Of a stretch of 9,023 nucleotides of DNA, positions 1 to 6,144 are shown piece after piece (position 1 is the first letter of the stretch; each line of letters begins with the position of its first letter). Both the position numbers and the translations under genes were made by a program. Source of the stretch: Myxococcales bacterium UBA1203 (lineage in GTDB: Bacteria; Myxococcota; Myxococcia; Myxococcales; UBA5297); NCBI GenBank assembly GCA_002309695.1, contig DBXV01000024.1:23611-32633 (forward strand). The letters run 5' to 3'. The notes beneath the pieces are model-generated. The model saw nothing but the letters and a program-made list of their open reading frames with translations, was not told the origin of the DNA and searched no databases.

Positions 1-560
1 CCCCCGCCGATGAGGCCGCGAATGAGGCCGTGCCTGCAGTGGAGCTGGTGGGCGACATCCAGCCGGGGGCTTCTGAACGCGGCGTCTATGACGCTTACGG
101 CAACAGGGTGCAGTCGGGCCGGGGTGAGCAGGCCGAAAGCACGGTGATTCGGGAGGTCGGCAGCGGTGCTGCGCAGGCGACAGCTGATTCGCCGGCTCCG
201 GAACCTTCAAAGGGCGGGCGCGCGCCGGAAGTGACGGCCGAAGCCGTCTCTGATGCCTGCGGCAAAATTTCCGAGCGTCTGGAGCATCGGCGCGAGTGGC
301 TTCGGGCGCGGCGCGCGGAACAGTTTGCTCTGGGCGGTGCTCCCAACGCTGAACTCGGCATCCGCGACGCCACCTGGCAGTGGTGTGAAGAGCATCAGGA
401 CGATGCCGAGTGTCATCCGCCGGAAGTGACGGTCTTTTTTTCGACCGAAGAGCTTCGGGGCGGGCAGTCCCCCGAGGAATACGACCGAAACGTCATTCTG
501 ATGAAGCGGGAGCTCCGGGAGTGCAGGCGGAAGTCTGCCGGCGGCCAGAGGAAGCCTTAG
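1..560 (+). CDS. 3' part of an unrecognised Ala/Glu/Arg-rich protein, truncated by the window edge
   Basis: The reading frame is open from the first bases of the window to a TAG stop at 558-560, so the gene almost certainly begins upstream. A GTG at position 30 is in frame but has no Shine-Dalgarno sequence, and the codons before it (Pro-Ala-Asp-Glu-Ala-Ala-Asn-Glu-Ala) read like ordinary coding sequence. About 186 residues are visible. The first third is low in complexity (Ala, Gly, Glu, Pro, Ser) and looks like a disordered linker. The C-terminal half is charged and probably helical, rich in Arg and Glu, with four cysteines (in DACGK, QWCEEH, AECHPP and RECRRK) spread over roughly 100 residues. 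No membrane segment or known motif is visible, and I do not recognise the family. The gene converges on the PBP4-like gene, leaving 39 bp between the stop codons. That gap contains the palindrome CGGCGCGCCG (590-599) but no recognisable terminator. Confidence 0.7.
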   Translation, partial: PADEAANEAVPAVELVGDIQPGASERGVYDAYGNRVQSGRGEQAESTVIREVGSGAAQATADSPAPEPSKGGRAPEVTAEAVSDACGKISERLEHRREWLRARRAEQFALGGAPNAELGIRDATWQWCEEHQDDAECHPPEVTVFFSTEELRGGQSPEEYDRNVILMKRELRECRRKSAGGQRKP

Positions 561-599
561 GTTCATAGGAGCTTTTCCGGCTTTCCCGACGGCGCGCCG

Positions 600-3344
600 C
601 TAGGGTTGGGCAGGAAATGCCGCGCGCAGCGCTTCGGCCATGTCCGACGGAATCCGCTTCGACGCCTGTCCTTTCAGGTGCTTCTGAACGCACTCGGGGA
701 AGGGGTGGGGCGGCGGCGGCTCCTCGGGCATCGCGGGAGAAGTCCTAGGAGGCTTCTTCGGACTCTGCGTCCCCTGACTGGCGGCGGCATCCGTGGGGTC
801 CTCCGGCTCGGGCTTTCGCGCATTGGCCTCGGCGTCCCTGATGCCCTGTGCCAGCAGAGGAATCGCCCGGGCAGCCTTGTCGGCATCGGATTTCAGCAGC
901 GTCCTGAAGACAGCCTCCGGCGCTTCAAAGGCCACTTCGACCAGCGCGTCGGTCAGCTCCTTCTGGAGAATTTTGTCGCTGCCTTCCCGGACCGTCAGTC
1001 CCAGCAGAAGCGACAGTGCCTCCTGATTGCCGTCGGCCGCCAGCCCGGCCAGAGACTGAATCAGCGGCGTCGGCACCGACTCATTGCGGGCCATCTTCAC
1101 CAGGCGGCCAAAGCAGTCCTCGCTCAAATCGAAGTGCCGCAGAAAAGTCCGCGCAGCATCCCCGTTGTCAGGCGCCGTTTGCAGAATGGCGTCGGCAATC
1201 AGCGCCCGCTTGGCCGGGTCCCGTTCGCCGGGCAGGAGCGCGAACAGTCTGGGCAGATTGCCGGCGTCGCGCTCCAGAGCGACAGCGTTGGCAGAAGTCA
1301 TGAACTGAGCCAGCCGATTCAGCGGCGTCAGACTGGGAGAGATGCTGGCCGCGGCCGCCTTTTTCGAGTGCGGATCGCCCTGATCGGCGATGGCGGCGGC
1401 GATGGCGTCGAGAAGCGGAACGACCTTCCCCGCACGCCCCGGAAAATCATTGGCAATGATGGAGAAGGCCCAGCGCTCGCCGCCCACGGTCTGAACATAG
1501 CCGGAGAGGGCGCTGACGTTTTCCAGCGTGCCCGTCTTTGCCCGAAGACGCCCAGCTGCAGGCGTTCCCGTCATTCGGAACTGGAGCGTGCCGTCCTCGG
1601 CGGCGATGCCCAGAGAGCTCATGTATTCCGGCGACAGAGGAAAGCGGCGCCACATGGCCAGCAGTATCTGGTTCACCTGATGCGCCGAGAATCGGTTGAC
1701 GTCGTTGAGGCCTGAGCCGTTCTTGAGAATGTAGGTCCCCGGCTTGAGCCCCGCCTCCACGTCGAGAAAGCGCTCGATGGCGTAAAGCCCGCTGCGCCAG
1801 CTCCCGGGCGGCCCGAAGATGCGCGCGCCCATCGTCTTGACCAGGTGCTCCGCGACCATGTTCGAGGAGTTCTTGTTCACAAACTTGAGGACGGCATCGA
1901 GCGTCTGGCTCCTGTGCAGCACGAGCGTGGTGACGCCTCCCGTCGGAACGGGCCCCTTGCGGACCTCCCCCTTCACCTGAATGCCGCGCATCTGGAGAAA
2001 GCGTTTGAGCGTGTGGCCGAAATACAGCCCCGGATCGTCAACCTTCCGCCAGATATAGGCGTCGGCACTGCCCACGGGGATGCGGCCCGTGACGGTCACC
2101 ACCTGCTTCTTCTTGTCCTCCGAGGGCGCGCTGGTCACGTTCAGGCGGCGGACAGCCCTGCGTCCCCTCGTGTAAGTCTTGTTTTCGAGAGTGATGAAGT
2201 CGCTTTCGGGATCGGCGGCGACAAAGGCTTTCTGGCCGGTCTTGAATGCGGGCGCGATGTGAACGCCGATGCTGTTCCAGTTCAGCGACAGCGCGCCGGG
2301 CGGCGCCATGTAGGCCCTGTCGCTGGTCTCCTGATCGAACCCCGCGCCCACCATCTCCTGGTCGAAGTAGTTCTCGTCCAGAATGATGTCGCCCGTGATC
2401 TTCCGCAGCCCGCGGCCATAGAGGTCGCTGGCGATGCGCCAGAGCGTCTCAGAGGTGATGGAGGGGTCGCCGCCGCCGCGCACATAGAGGTTTTGTTTGG
2501 GCGCCTTTTTTTCGCCGGGCTTGGGTGTGGGCGCTGGCCGCCGCGGGTCGCCGTCGAAGAGAAATTCCGTCTCGAAACGGAAGCCGGGCCCCAGAAGCGA
2601 CAAAGCCGCAGCCGAAGTGAACAGCTTGGCATTGGAGGCAGGGTTGAGAAGCTCGTTGGCGTTCTGCGCGTAGATGACCTTGCCCGTTTCCAGCGAGAGG
2701 ACCTCGATGCCCAGGCGCGCCTCAGCCAGCGGTGTTCCCTCGATGATTTTGGCGATTTCCTGTCCCAGAGGAGACAGCTTGCGGCCGGACGGAGGGATGG
2801 ATGGCGCTTTTCGGACGTCGCCTGCGGTGCCGCCTGCCTGCACTTGTGCCTGTGGGACCGCGTCACGTTTTCCTTCGTTGGATTTGGATGAGGAAAAGGC
2901 CTCGTCCGCTGCTTTGGCCGCACTTGACGCGCTGGCCGCCGGAGCTGCCGCTCCCTTTGATTCCGCGCCGGGCGCCTCTTTCGGCCGTTCCTCAGATTTT
3001 TGGGGCGGCGCGGCCGCAGGCGAAGGGGACTCAGTCTCAGCGGACTTGACGTTCGGAAACTCACCCGATGCACCAGCACTCTTGGATGAGGAGGATTCGG
3101 CATCCGGGCTGGTCTCTTCCTCAGACTCAGAAGATTCCGAGGAATCGGACGCGGCCGGCTCTCCCCCCGGGACGCTGTGGTCACCCTGAGCGGCAGCAGG
3201 CTTTTCCTGTCCGGCAGGACGCTTCTCTGCGGCAGCAGTCTGCGCATCTGACTGAACAGATGCCGTCTGGGCCAGAACCGGCTGGATGGGTGTGCTCAGG
3301 CCCATCATCAGCACGGCCAGAACAGCGGCAGTTCGACGCGTCAT
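600..3344 (-). CDS. dacB: D-alanyl-D-alanine carboxypeptidase/endopeptidase, peptidase S13 (PBP4/DacB-like), with long N-terminal linker and C-terminal extension
   Basis: This is a 914-residue periplasmic penicillin-binding protein that would trim or cleave peptidoglycan stem peptides. Residues 1-25 form a signal peptide: an n-region with two arginines, a hydrophobic core, then VLA before Gln26. Residues 26-190 are a Ser/Ala/Glu/Pro/Lys-rich, probably disordered linker. The catalytic domain covers about 190-655 and has all three penicillin-binding motifs: SxxK as S237-N-A-K240 within NPASNAK, SxN as S493-S-N495 within NKNSSNMVAEH, and KTG at 603-605 within RAKTGTLENVSALSGYV. The NGSGLNDVNRFSAHQV stretch (542-557) is also typical of S13 enzymes. 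Residues 655-840 are Leu/Ala-rich and probably helical; 841-880 is Pro-rich; a short charged tail ends the protein. E. coli PBP4 is about 477 residues, so roughly half of this protein lies outside the usual enzyme. The frame stays open upstream to 3617, but that stretch crosses the tRNA and terminator, so the ATG at 3344 in front of the signal peptide was chosen. Its ribosome binding site is weak (GGTGA), and no promoter is visible. Confidence 0.9.
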   Translation of the reverse strand: MTRRTAAVLAVLMMGLSTPIQPVLAQTASVQSDAQTAAAEKRPAGQEKPAAAQGDHSVPGGEPAASDSSESSESEEETSPDAESSSSKSAGASGEFPNVKSAETESPSPAAAPPQKSEERPKEAPGAESKGAAAPAASASSAAKAADEAFSSSKSNEGKRDAVPQAQVQAGGTAGDVRKAPSIPPSGRKLSPLGQEIAKIIEGTPLAEARLGIEVLSLETGKVIYAQNANELLNPASNAKLFTSAAALSLLGPGFRFETEFLFDGDPRRPAPTPKPGEKKAPKQNLYVRGGGDPSITSETLWRIASDLYGRGLRKITGDIILDENYFDQEMVGAGFDQETSDRAYMAPPGALSLNWNSIGVHIAPAFKTGQKAFVAADPESDFITLENKTYTRGRRAVRRLNVTSAPSEDKKKQVVTVTGRIPVGSADAYIWRKVDDPGLYFGHTLKRFLQMRGIQVKGEVRKGPVPTGGVTTLVLHRSQTLDAVLKFVNKNSSNMVAEHLVKTMGARIFGPPGSWRSGLYAIERFLDVEAGLKPGTYILKNGSGLNDVNRFSAHQVNQILLAMWRRFPLSPEYMSSLGIAAEDGTLQFRMTGTPAAGRLRAKTGTLENVSALSGYVQTVGGERWAFSIIANDFPGRAGKVVPLLDAIAAAIADQGDPHSKKAAAASISPSLTPLNRLAQFMTSANAVALERDAGNLPRLFALLPGERDPAKRALIADAILQTAPDNGDAARTFLRHFDLSEDCFGRLVKMARNESVPTPLIQSLAGLAADGNQEALSLLLGLTVREGSDKILQKELTDALVEVAFEAPEAVFRTLLKSDADKAARAIPLLAQGIRDAEANARKPEPEDPTDAAASQGTQSPKKPPRTSPAMPEEPPPPHPFPECVQKHLKGQASKRIPSDMAEALRAAFPAQP

Positions 3345-3381
3345 TTGAATCTGTTTCACCAAGGGAGCGGCAGTCGCGGGC

Positions 3382-3429
3382 AAAAAAAAACCGCAACCAG
3401 TTCCGACATCCTTCGGAACCCGTTGCGGT
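3382..3429 (-). terminator. Strong Rho-independent terminator of the tRNA-Pro unit
   Basis: Read on the minus strand, ACCGCAAC (3429-3422) pairs perfectly with GTTGCGGT (3397-3390). After a 2x2 internal mismatch, GTTCCGA (3419-3413) pairs with TCGGAAC (3406-3400), leaving a 6-nt loop. A run of T residues follows at once (A3382-3390 on the plus strand). The hairpin starts 13 nt after the tRNA 3' end. There is no T-run on the other side, so it should act only on minus-strand transcripts. It lies 37 nt upstream of the dacB-like ATG, between that gene and any promoter upstream of the tRNA. Confidence 0.93.
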
Positions 3430-3442
3430 CGATCGAAAAGTG

Positions 3443-3516
3443 TCGGGAAGACAGGATTTGAACCTGCGACCCCTTGGACCCGAACCAAGTGCTCTACCAG
3501 GCTGAGCCACTTCCCG
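3443..3516 (-). tRNA. tRNA-Pro (anticodon CGG)
   Basis: A complete 74-nt cloverleaf is visible. The acceptor stem is CGGGAAG/CTTCCCG with discriminator base A. The D arm is GCTC/GAGC with the loop AGCCTGGTA. The anticodon arm is CTTGG/CCAAG with the loop TTCGGGT, giving anticodon CGG at 3482-3480, which reads proline CCG codons. The T arm is GCAGG/CCTGT (one G-T pair) with the loop TTCAAAT. The 3' end is followed by CAC, so CCA is not encoded and must be added by a nucleotidyltransferase. The gene stands alone between its own promoter and terminator. Confidence 0.97.
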
Positions 3517-3531
3517 AAACAACGGCGCGGC

Positions 3532-3559
3532 CTTTTACTCGCATTTACCGGAGTGTCAA
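3532..3559 (-). promoter_or_regulatory. Sigma70-type promoter of tRNA-Pro with GC-rich discriminator
   Basis: On the minus strand a perfect -35 box TTGACA (3559-3554) is followed after 16 nt by a partial -10 box TAAAAG (3537-3532; 4 of 6 consensus positions). The -10 box is followed directly by GCCGCGCC. A GC-rich discriminator between -10 and +1 is the known hallmark of stable-RNA promoters that are shut down by ppGpp in the stringent response, and its presence here suggests such control. Transcription would start near 3525, about 8 nt before the mature tRNA 5' end. Confidence 0.75.
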
Positions 3560-3696
3560 TTCCTAACGGGGCGAGGAGCGGGCCGGACAGTCGATGAAGC
3601 GCGGCAGCGGTGTTCATCCCTCCGGCGATGGGCGGATTTGATTTGAGATGGGAACAACATAAGAGCGCCCCGCTTTTTTGAGGGGGAATTGTCTGG

Positions 3697-3724
3697 AGCG
3701 GCCGTCAGCGGTTCGGACGGCGCT
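3697..3724 (+). repeat. Imperfect hairpin in the region upstream of the HEAT-repeat gene
   Basis: GCCGTC (3701-3706) pairs with GACGGC (3716-3721) around a 9-nt loop. After one bulged G (3700) the stem extends with AGC (3697-3699) and GCT (3722-3724). No T-run follows, so it is not a normal terminator. It lies about 40 nt before the ATG at 3763 and could be a 5'-leader hairpin or an operator-like site. Apart from it, 3560-3762 holds nothing I can name. The best promoter guess, TTGATT (3638-3643) with TAAGAG (3660-3665) at 16 nt spacing, is too weak to call. Confidence 0.35.
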
Positions 3725-3762
3725 GAAATGAATTTGGACATTCGGATGTGAGGAATGAGCGC

Positions 3763-4935
3763 ATGAAAACAAAGTCTGGAATGGTCATGGGCGTCCATGA
3801 AGGAAGAACGCAGGGCAGAGGGACGGCCTGTAAGATGTGGCGGAAGATGAGCCTCTGTCTGACTGCGGCGGCCGTTCTTCTGTGCGGCGTTTCTGCTGAG
3901 TCCGCGGCGGCGCCTCGACGGGGAGGCGGCAAAACGGTCGCGGCCAAGGCAGAAGCTAAGCAGTCGAACCTAGCCAAGGAAATCATGGACGCCTACAGCC
4001 GCGGGGTCATTGACGGACAGGTGAATCGGGCTGTGGCGCAGAATCAAATTTCGGCGGACTTGGTCAGTTCGCTGGTTCACTGTGCGTCGTTCGGCATCGA
4101 ACGCGAAAAGAGCAACTGTCTGTATGCGATGAGCCTCATTGCCGCGCCTCAATACGCGCCGCTGATTTTGACCCGGGCAAAGAACACGCTGGAGTTTGCC
4201 AAACAGCCGGACTTCCGGACGCTGGCGGCCAAGTGCCTTGGAAAGCTGGAGACCAGGGGCGCGCCCGCGATTCCCATCCTCGAAGCCAAGCTCAAGGATC
4301 CCGTTTCTCCTGTGCGCCGGGAGTGCGCGACGGCGCTGGGAAAAATGAAGGCGAAGAAGCAGGGGCCTGCCGTTCTGGAGCTCGCGAAAAACGAGGAAGA
4401 GATTCTGGAGACGCGCCAGGCGGCCATCCTGGCGCTGGCGGCCATGGAGTACACGGCTGGCGTCGGCGAGCTGGACAGGATGCTGGCGAGTTCGCGCGAG
4501 GCTATTCGTCTGACAGCTGCCAAGGCGCTGTGCCTGATGAATCAGCCCTCGGGCAAAAAGTTCGTCACCGACGCGGCTGCCAGTGCTGATGAATACAAGC
4601 GCAAGGACATCGTCTGGATTCTGGGGGAGAATCAGCAGAAGTGGGCGCAGGACACGCTGGCGGGGCTGCTTGAGGACAAATCCGTCTCTGTCCAGGTTGA
4701 GGCGGCCAAGACGCTGGCCAGAGGGAAGGACCTGCGTGGCATGGTCTGGCTAATCAAGGCGGCCCAGTCGGCCAAGGAGGCCGACAATTACGAGCTCATC
4801 AACCGGCTGGAGCTGGCCATCGAGGACGCCAAAATTTCCTCGGATGAGCGGAAGGCCATCCTCGAAGGCAAGGACCCCACGAAGTCCAGCAAGGCGTCCG
4901 GCGCGAAGGACAAGGGGAAAAAAGGCCGCAAGTGA
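3763..4935 (+). CDS. Secreted HEAT-repeat protein
   Basis: The 390-residue product has a hydrophobic segment at about 30-50 (SLCLTAAAVLLCGVSA) ending in Ala-rich cleavage-type sites, so export to the periplasm is likely. It then has a basic linker (51-70) and a helical repeat domain. Between about 150 and 335 several HEAT-type helical pairs are visible, the clearest being PILEAKLKDPVSPVRRECAT (171-190) and the similar stretch around LLEDKSVSVQVEAAKTLA (302-319). The last 25 residues are Lys/Ser/Gly-rich. HEAT repeats usually serve as protein-protein scaffolds; no catalytic motif is seen. The ATG at 3763 has a GAGG sequence 9 nt upstream. An upstream GTG (3748) is in frame but has a poorer binding site. 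The ATG at 3835 is a real alternative: it follows GAGGGA by 11 nt and would place the signal peptide directly at the N-terminus. The gene is 19 nt ahead of the DUF1460-type gene, so the two are probably co-transcribed. Confidence 0.85.
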   Translation: MKTKSGMVMGVHEGRTQGRGTACKMWRKMSLCLTAAAVLLCGVSAESAAAPRRGGGKTVAAKAEAKQSNLAKEIMDAYSRGVIDGQVNRAVAQNQISADLVSSLVHCASFGIEREKSNCLYAMSLIAAPQYAPLILTRAKNTLEFAKQPDFRTLAAKCLGKLETRGAPAIPILEAKLKDPVSPVRRECATALGKMKAKKQGPAVLELAKNEEEILETRQAAILALAAMEYTAGVGELDRMLASSREAIRLTAAKALCLMNQPSGKKFVTDAAASADEYKRKDIVWILGENQQKWAQDTLAGLLEDKSVSVQVEAAKTLARGKDLRGMVWLIKAAQSAKEADNYELINRLELAIEDAKISSDERKAILEGKDPTKSSKASGAKDKGKKGRK

Positions 4936-4954
4936 CTGCCTCGAGGCATGAGCC

Positions 4955-6040
4955 ATGTCCCTGCTGCTGCCGGTCACACTGATTGCTCTGCTGACAGCGC
5001 CTCCGTCTCCCGATGGGGGCGCTGTCGATTTTTCAGACTCTGATGCCGGGATGGATGCTGCTCTGCCGGCTTCCGCGCATCGTGAGGCGCCGCCTTCTCT
5101 CGTTCCTCGTTCTTCGGCGCCGTCCCGGAAGAACCTTCCCTCCGCCGTTGTTCACTCGGATAAGCGCCGATTTGTCCAGGTGCCGCCCGACGAAAGGGCC
5201 GACATTGTCCGCGAGGTCGTCTCCTCCAAGGCAGATTTTACGGAGCGCCTTTTGGACGCCAGCGCGCGGTTTTTGGGAACGCCCTATGTCCTGGATGCTC
5301 TTGGCGAGGGGCAGGGGGAGAAGGATGCCGACCCGCTGATTCGCTACGACGCCGCGGACTGCATGACGTTTGTGGAGACTGTCCTTGCTCTGGCGCTGTC
5401 TGACTCTCCCGAGCAGGCGGAGCGGCATCTGACGGCGATTCGCTACGCAGGCGGGGTGCCGTCCTTTGCCAATCGCCATCACTTTTTCACGGCTCAGTGG
5501 GTGCCGGCGCAGAAGGCGGCGGGGATTCTCCGGGACATCACGGAGGACATCGCCCGTTCCGCGGGCAAGGCTTCTCTGGCTGTCCGGCACGCCAAGAACA
5601 TCACCGCGAAGTCGTGGGCGAACCGTCAGGACGGCAGGCGCTTCGTTCTTCCGAAAGAGCAGATTCCTCTCGGAAATTTTCCGCTGACCTACATCCCCAT
5701 TGGCAGCGTTCTGCGCGTCGCCGGGTTGATTCCCGAGGGCGCTGTTTTCGCGCTGGTCCGCGAGGACCGGCCGGCTTCGCCTTTTCTGGTCACGCACGTG
5801 GGTTTTGTGGTCCGCCGCGACGGGAAAACCTGGCTGCGGCACGCGGGCAGGGACCTCTATGGCCAGATCGTGGATGAGGAAATTGGCCATTACGTCCGGC
5901 GTGCGGCCCGCTATCGGAAGTGGGTTGTCTCCGGGATGCAGTTTTTTGAGGCGGGGCCGGCGCGCGGCGCGGAGCAGTCCGAGCAGAAGCCTGCCGGCGG
6001 GCCTTTCGAGCCGCCGGCTTTGCCCGGTGCCCATCCTTGA
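4955..6040 (+). CDS. DUF1460-type (NlpC/P60-like) cysteine amidase, probable peptidoglycan hydrolase
   Basis: The 361-residue product begins with a short hydrophobic stretch (MSLLLPVTLIALLTAPP) that could be a signal peptide, although it lacks the usual positive charges. A Pro/Ser/Ala-rich linker to about residue 75 precedes the catalytic domain (about 80-335). Family marks visible are FLGTPYVLDALG (107-118), the nucleophile motif DCMTFVET around Cys136, NRHHFFTAQWV (173-183), THVGFVVR with His281, and LRHAG with His296. Proteins of this family (DUF1460, Pfam PF07313) are related to N-acetylmuramoyl-L-alanine amidases of the NlpC/P60 superfamily, so cleavage in peptidoglycan peptides is the likely role; the exact bond is not known from sequence. 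The tail after about 335 is Gly/Pro/Glu-rich and probably disordered. The ATG at 4955 is supported by GAGG at 4943-4946, 8 nt upstream. The gene follows the HEAT-repeat gene by 19 nt and is closed by an intrinsic terminator. Confidence 0.88.
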   Translation: MSLLLPVTLIALLTAPPSPDGGAVDFSDSDAGMDAALPASAHREAPPSLVPRSSAPSRKNLPSAVVHSDKRRFVQVPPDERADIVREVVSSKADFTERLLDASARFLGTPYVLDALGEGQGEKDADPLIRYDAADCMTFVETVLALALSDSPEQAERHLTAIRYAGGVPSFANRHHFFTAQWVPAQKAAGILRDITEDIARSAGKASLAVRHAKNITAKSWANRQDGRRFVLPKEQIPLGNFPLTYIPIGSVLRVAGLIPEGAVFALVREDRPASPFLVTHVGFVVRRDGKTWLRHAGRDLYGQIVDEEIGHYVRRAARYRKWVVSGMQFFEAGPARGAEQSEQKPAGGPFEPPALPGAHP

Positions 6041-6043
6041 AAT

Positions 6044-6078
6044 CGGCGCGGTCCTGACTATGAAGCGCCGCTTTTTTT
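6044..6078 (+). terminator. Intrinsic terminator after the HEAT/DUF1460 unit
   Basis: CGGCGC (6044-6049) pairs with GCGCCG (6065-6070) around a 15-nt loop. One C and then seven T residues (6072-6078) follow. It begins 3 nt after the TGA of the DUF1460-type gene. The stem is short but entirely G-C. The large loop makes it weaker than the tRNA terminator, so some read-through into the lipoprotein gene is possible. Confidence 0.7.
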
Positions 6079-6087
6079 GGAACGCTC

Positions 6088-6114
6088 CGTTTTTGCTCCG
6101 GCCGGGGAAAAACG
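6088..6114. repeat. Inverted repeat CGTTTTT/AAAAACG around a GC core
   Basis: CGTTTTT (6088-6094) and AAAAACG (6108-6114) are exact inverted copies flanking a 13-nt core that contains the palindrome CCGGCCGG. The whole could fold into a hairpin, and neither strand has a T-run after it. It sits between the terminator of the previous unit and the ribosome binding site of the lipoprotein gene, where a promoter would be expected. It may therefore be a regulator-binding site, a leader hairpin, or chance. No clear -35/-10 pair is visible around it. Confidence 0.4.
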
Positions 6115-6144
6115 CGGGGTCTGGACCGATGAGAGGAAGATTCC

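Noticed and set aside
30..32. GTG at position 30 as a genuine start of the first gene
   Set aside because: The frame continues open to the window edge with normal coding composition, and no Shine-Dalgarno sequence precedes the GTG.
586..602. Palindrome in the convergent gap as a bidirectional terminator
   Set aside because: CGGCGCGCCG has no loop and no T-run on either side; it is more likely a chance GC palindrome.
606..2891. Long plus-strand open frames opposite the PBP4-like gene (606-1715, 1845-2891, and shorter ones)
   Set aside because: They are Arg/Gly/Gln-rich shadows of a GC-rich gene whose minus-strand product has intact catalytic motifs. They have no ribosome binding sites or recognisable domains.
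2770..3270. Low-complexity Ser/Ala/Glu region of the PBP4-like gene as tandem repeats
   Set aside because: The composition is biased, but no unit repeats with a fixed length at the nucleotide level.
3181..3522. Minus-strand 113-codon frame with the sequence VAQPGRALGSGPRGRRFKSC
   Set aside because: This is a well-known spurious translation of a tRNA gene in another frame; it also overlaps the PBP4-like gene.
3345..3617. N-terminal extension of the PBP4-like frame up to an ATG at 3617 (1005 residues)
   Set aside because: The added stretch translates the tRNA-Pro gene and its terminator, giving residues such as VQGVAGSNPVFPT, a familiar product of reading through tRNA genes. The ATG at 3344 directly precedes a proper signal peptide.
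3661..3690. CCCC-GCTTTTTTGA-GGGG as a terminator upstream of the HEAT-repeat gene
   Set aside because: The T-run lies in the loop rather than after the stem, and the 4-bp stem is too short.
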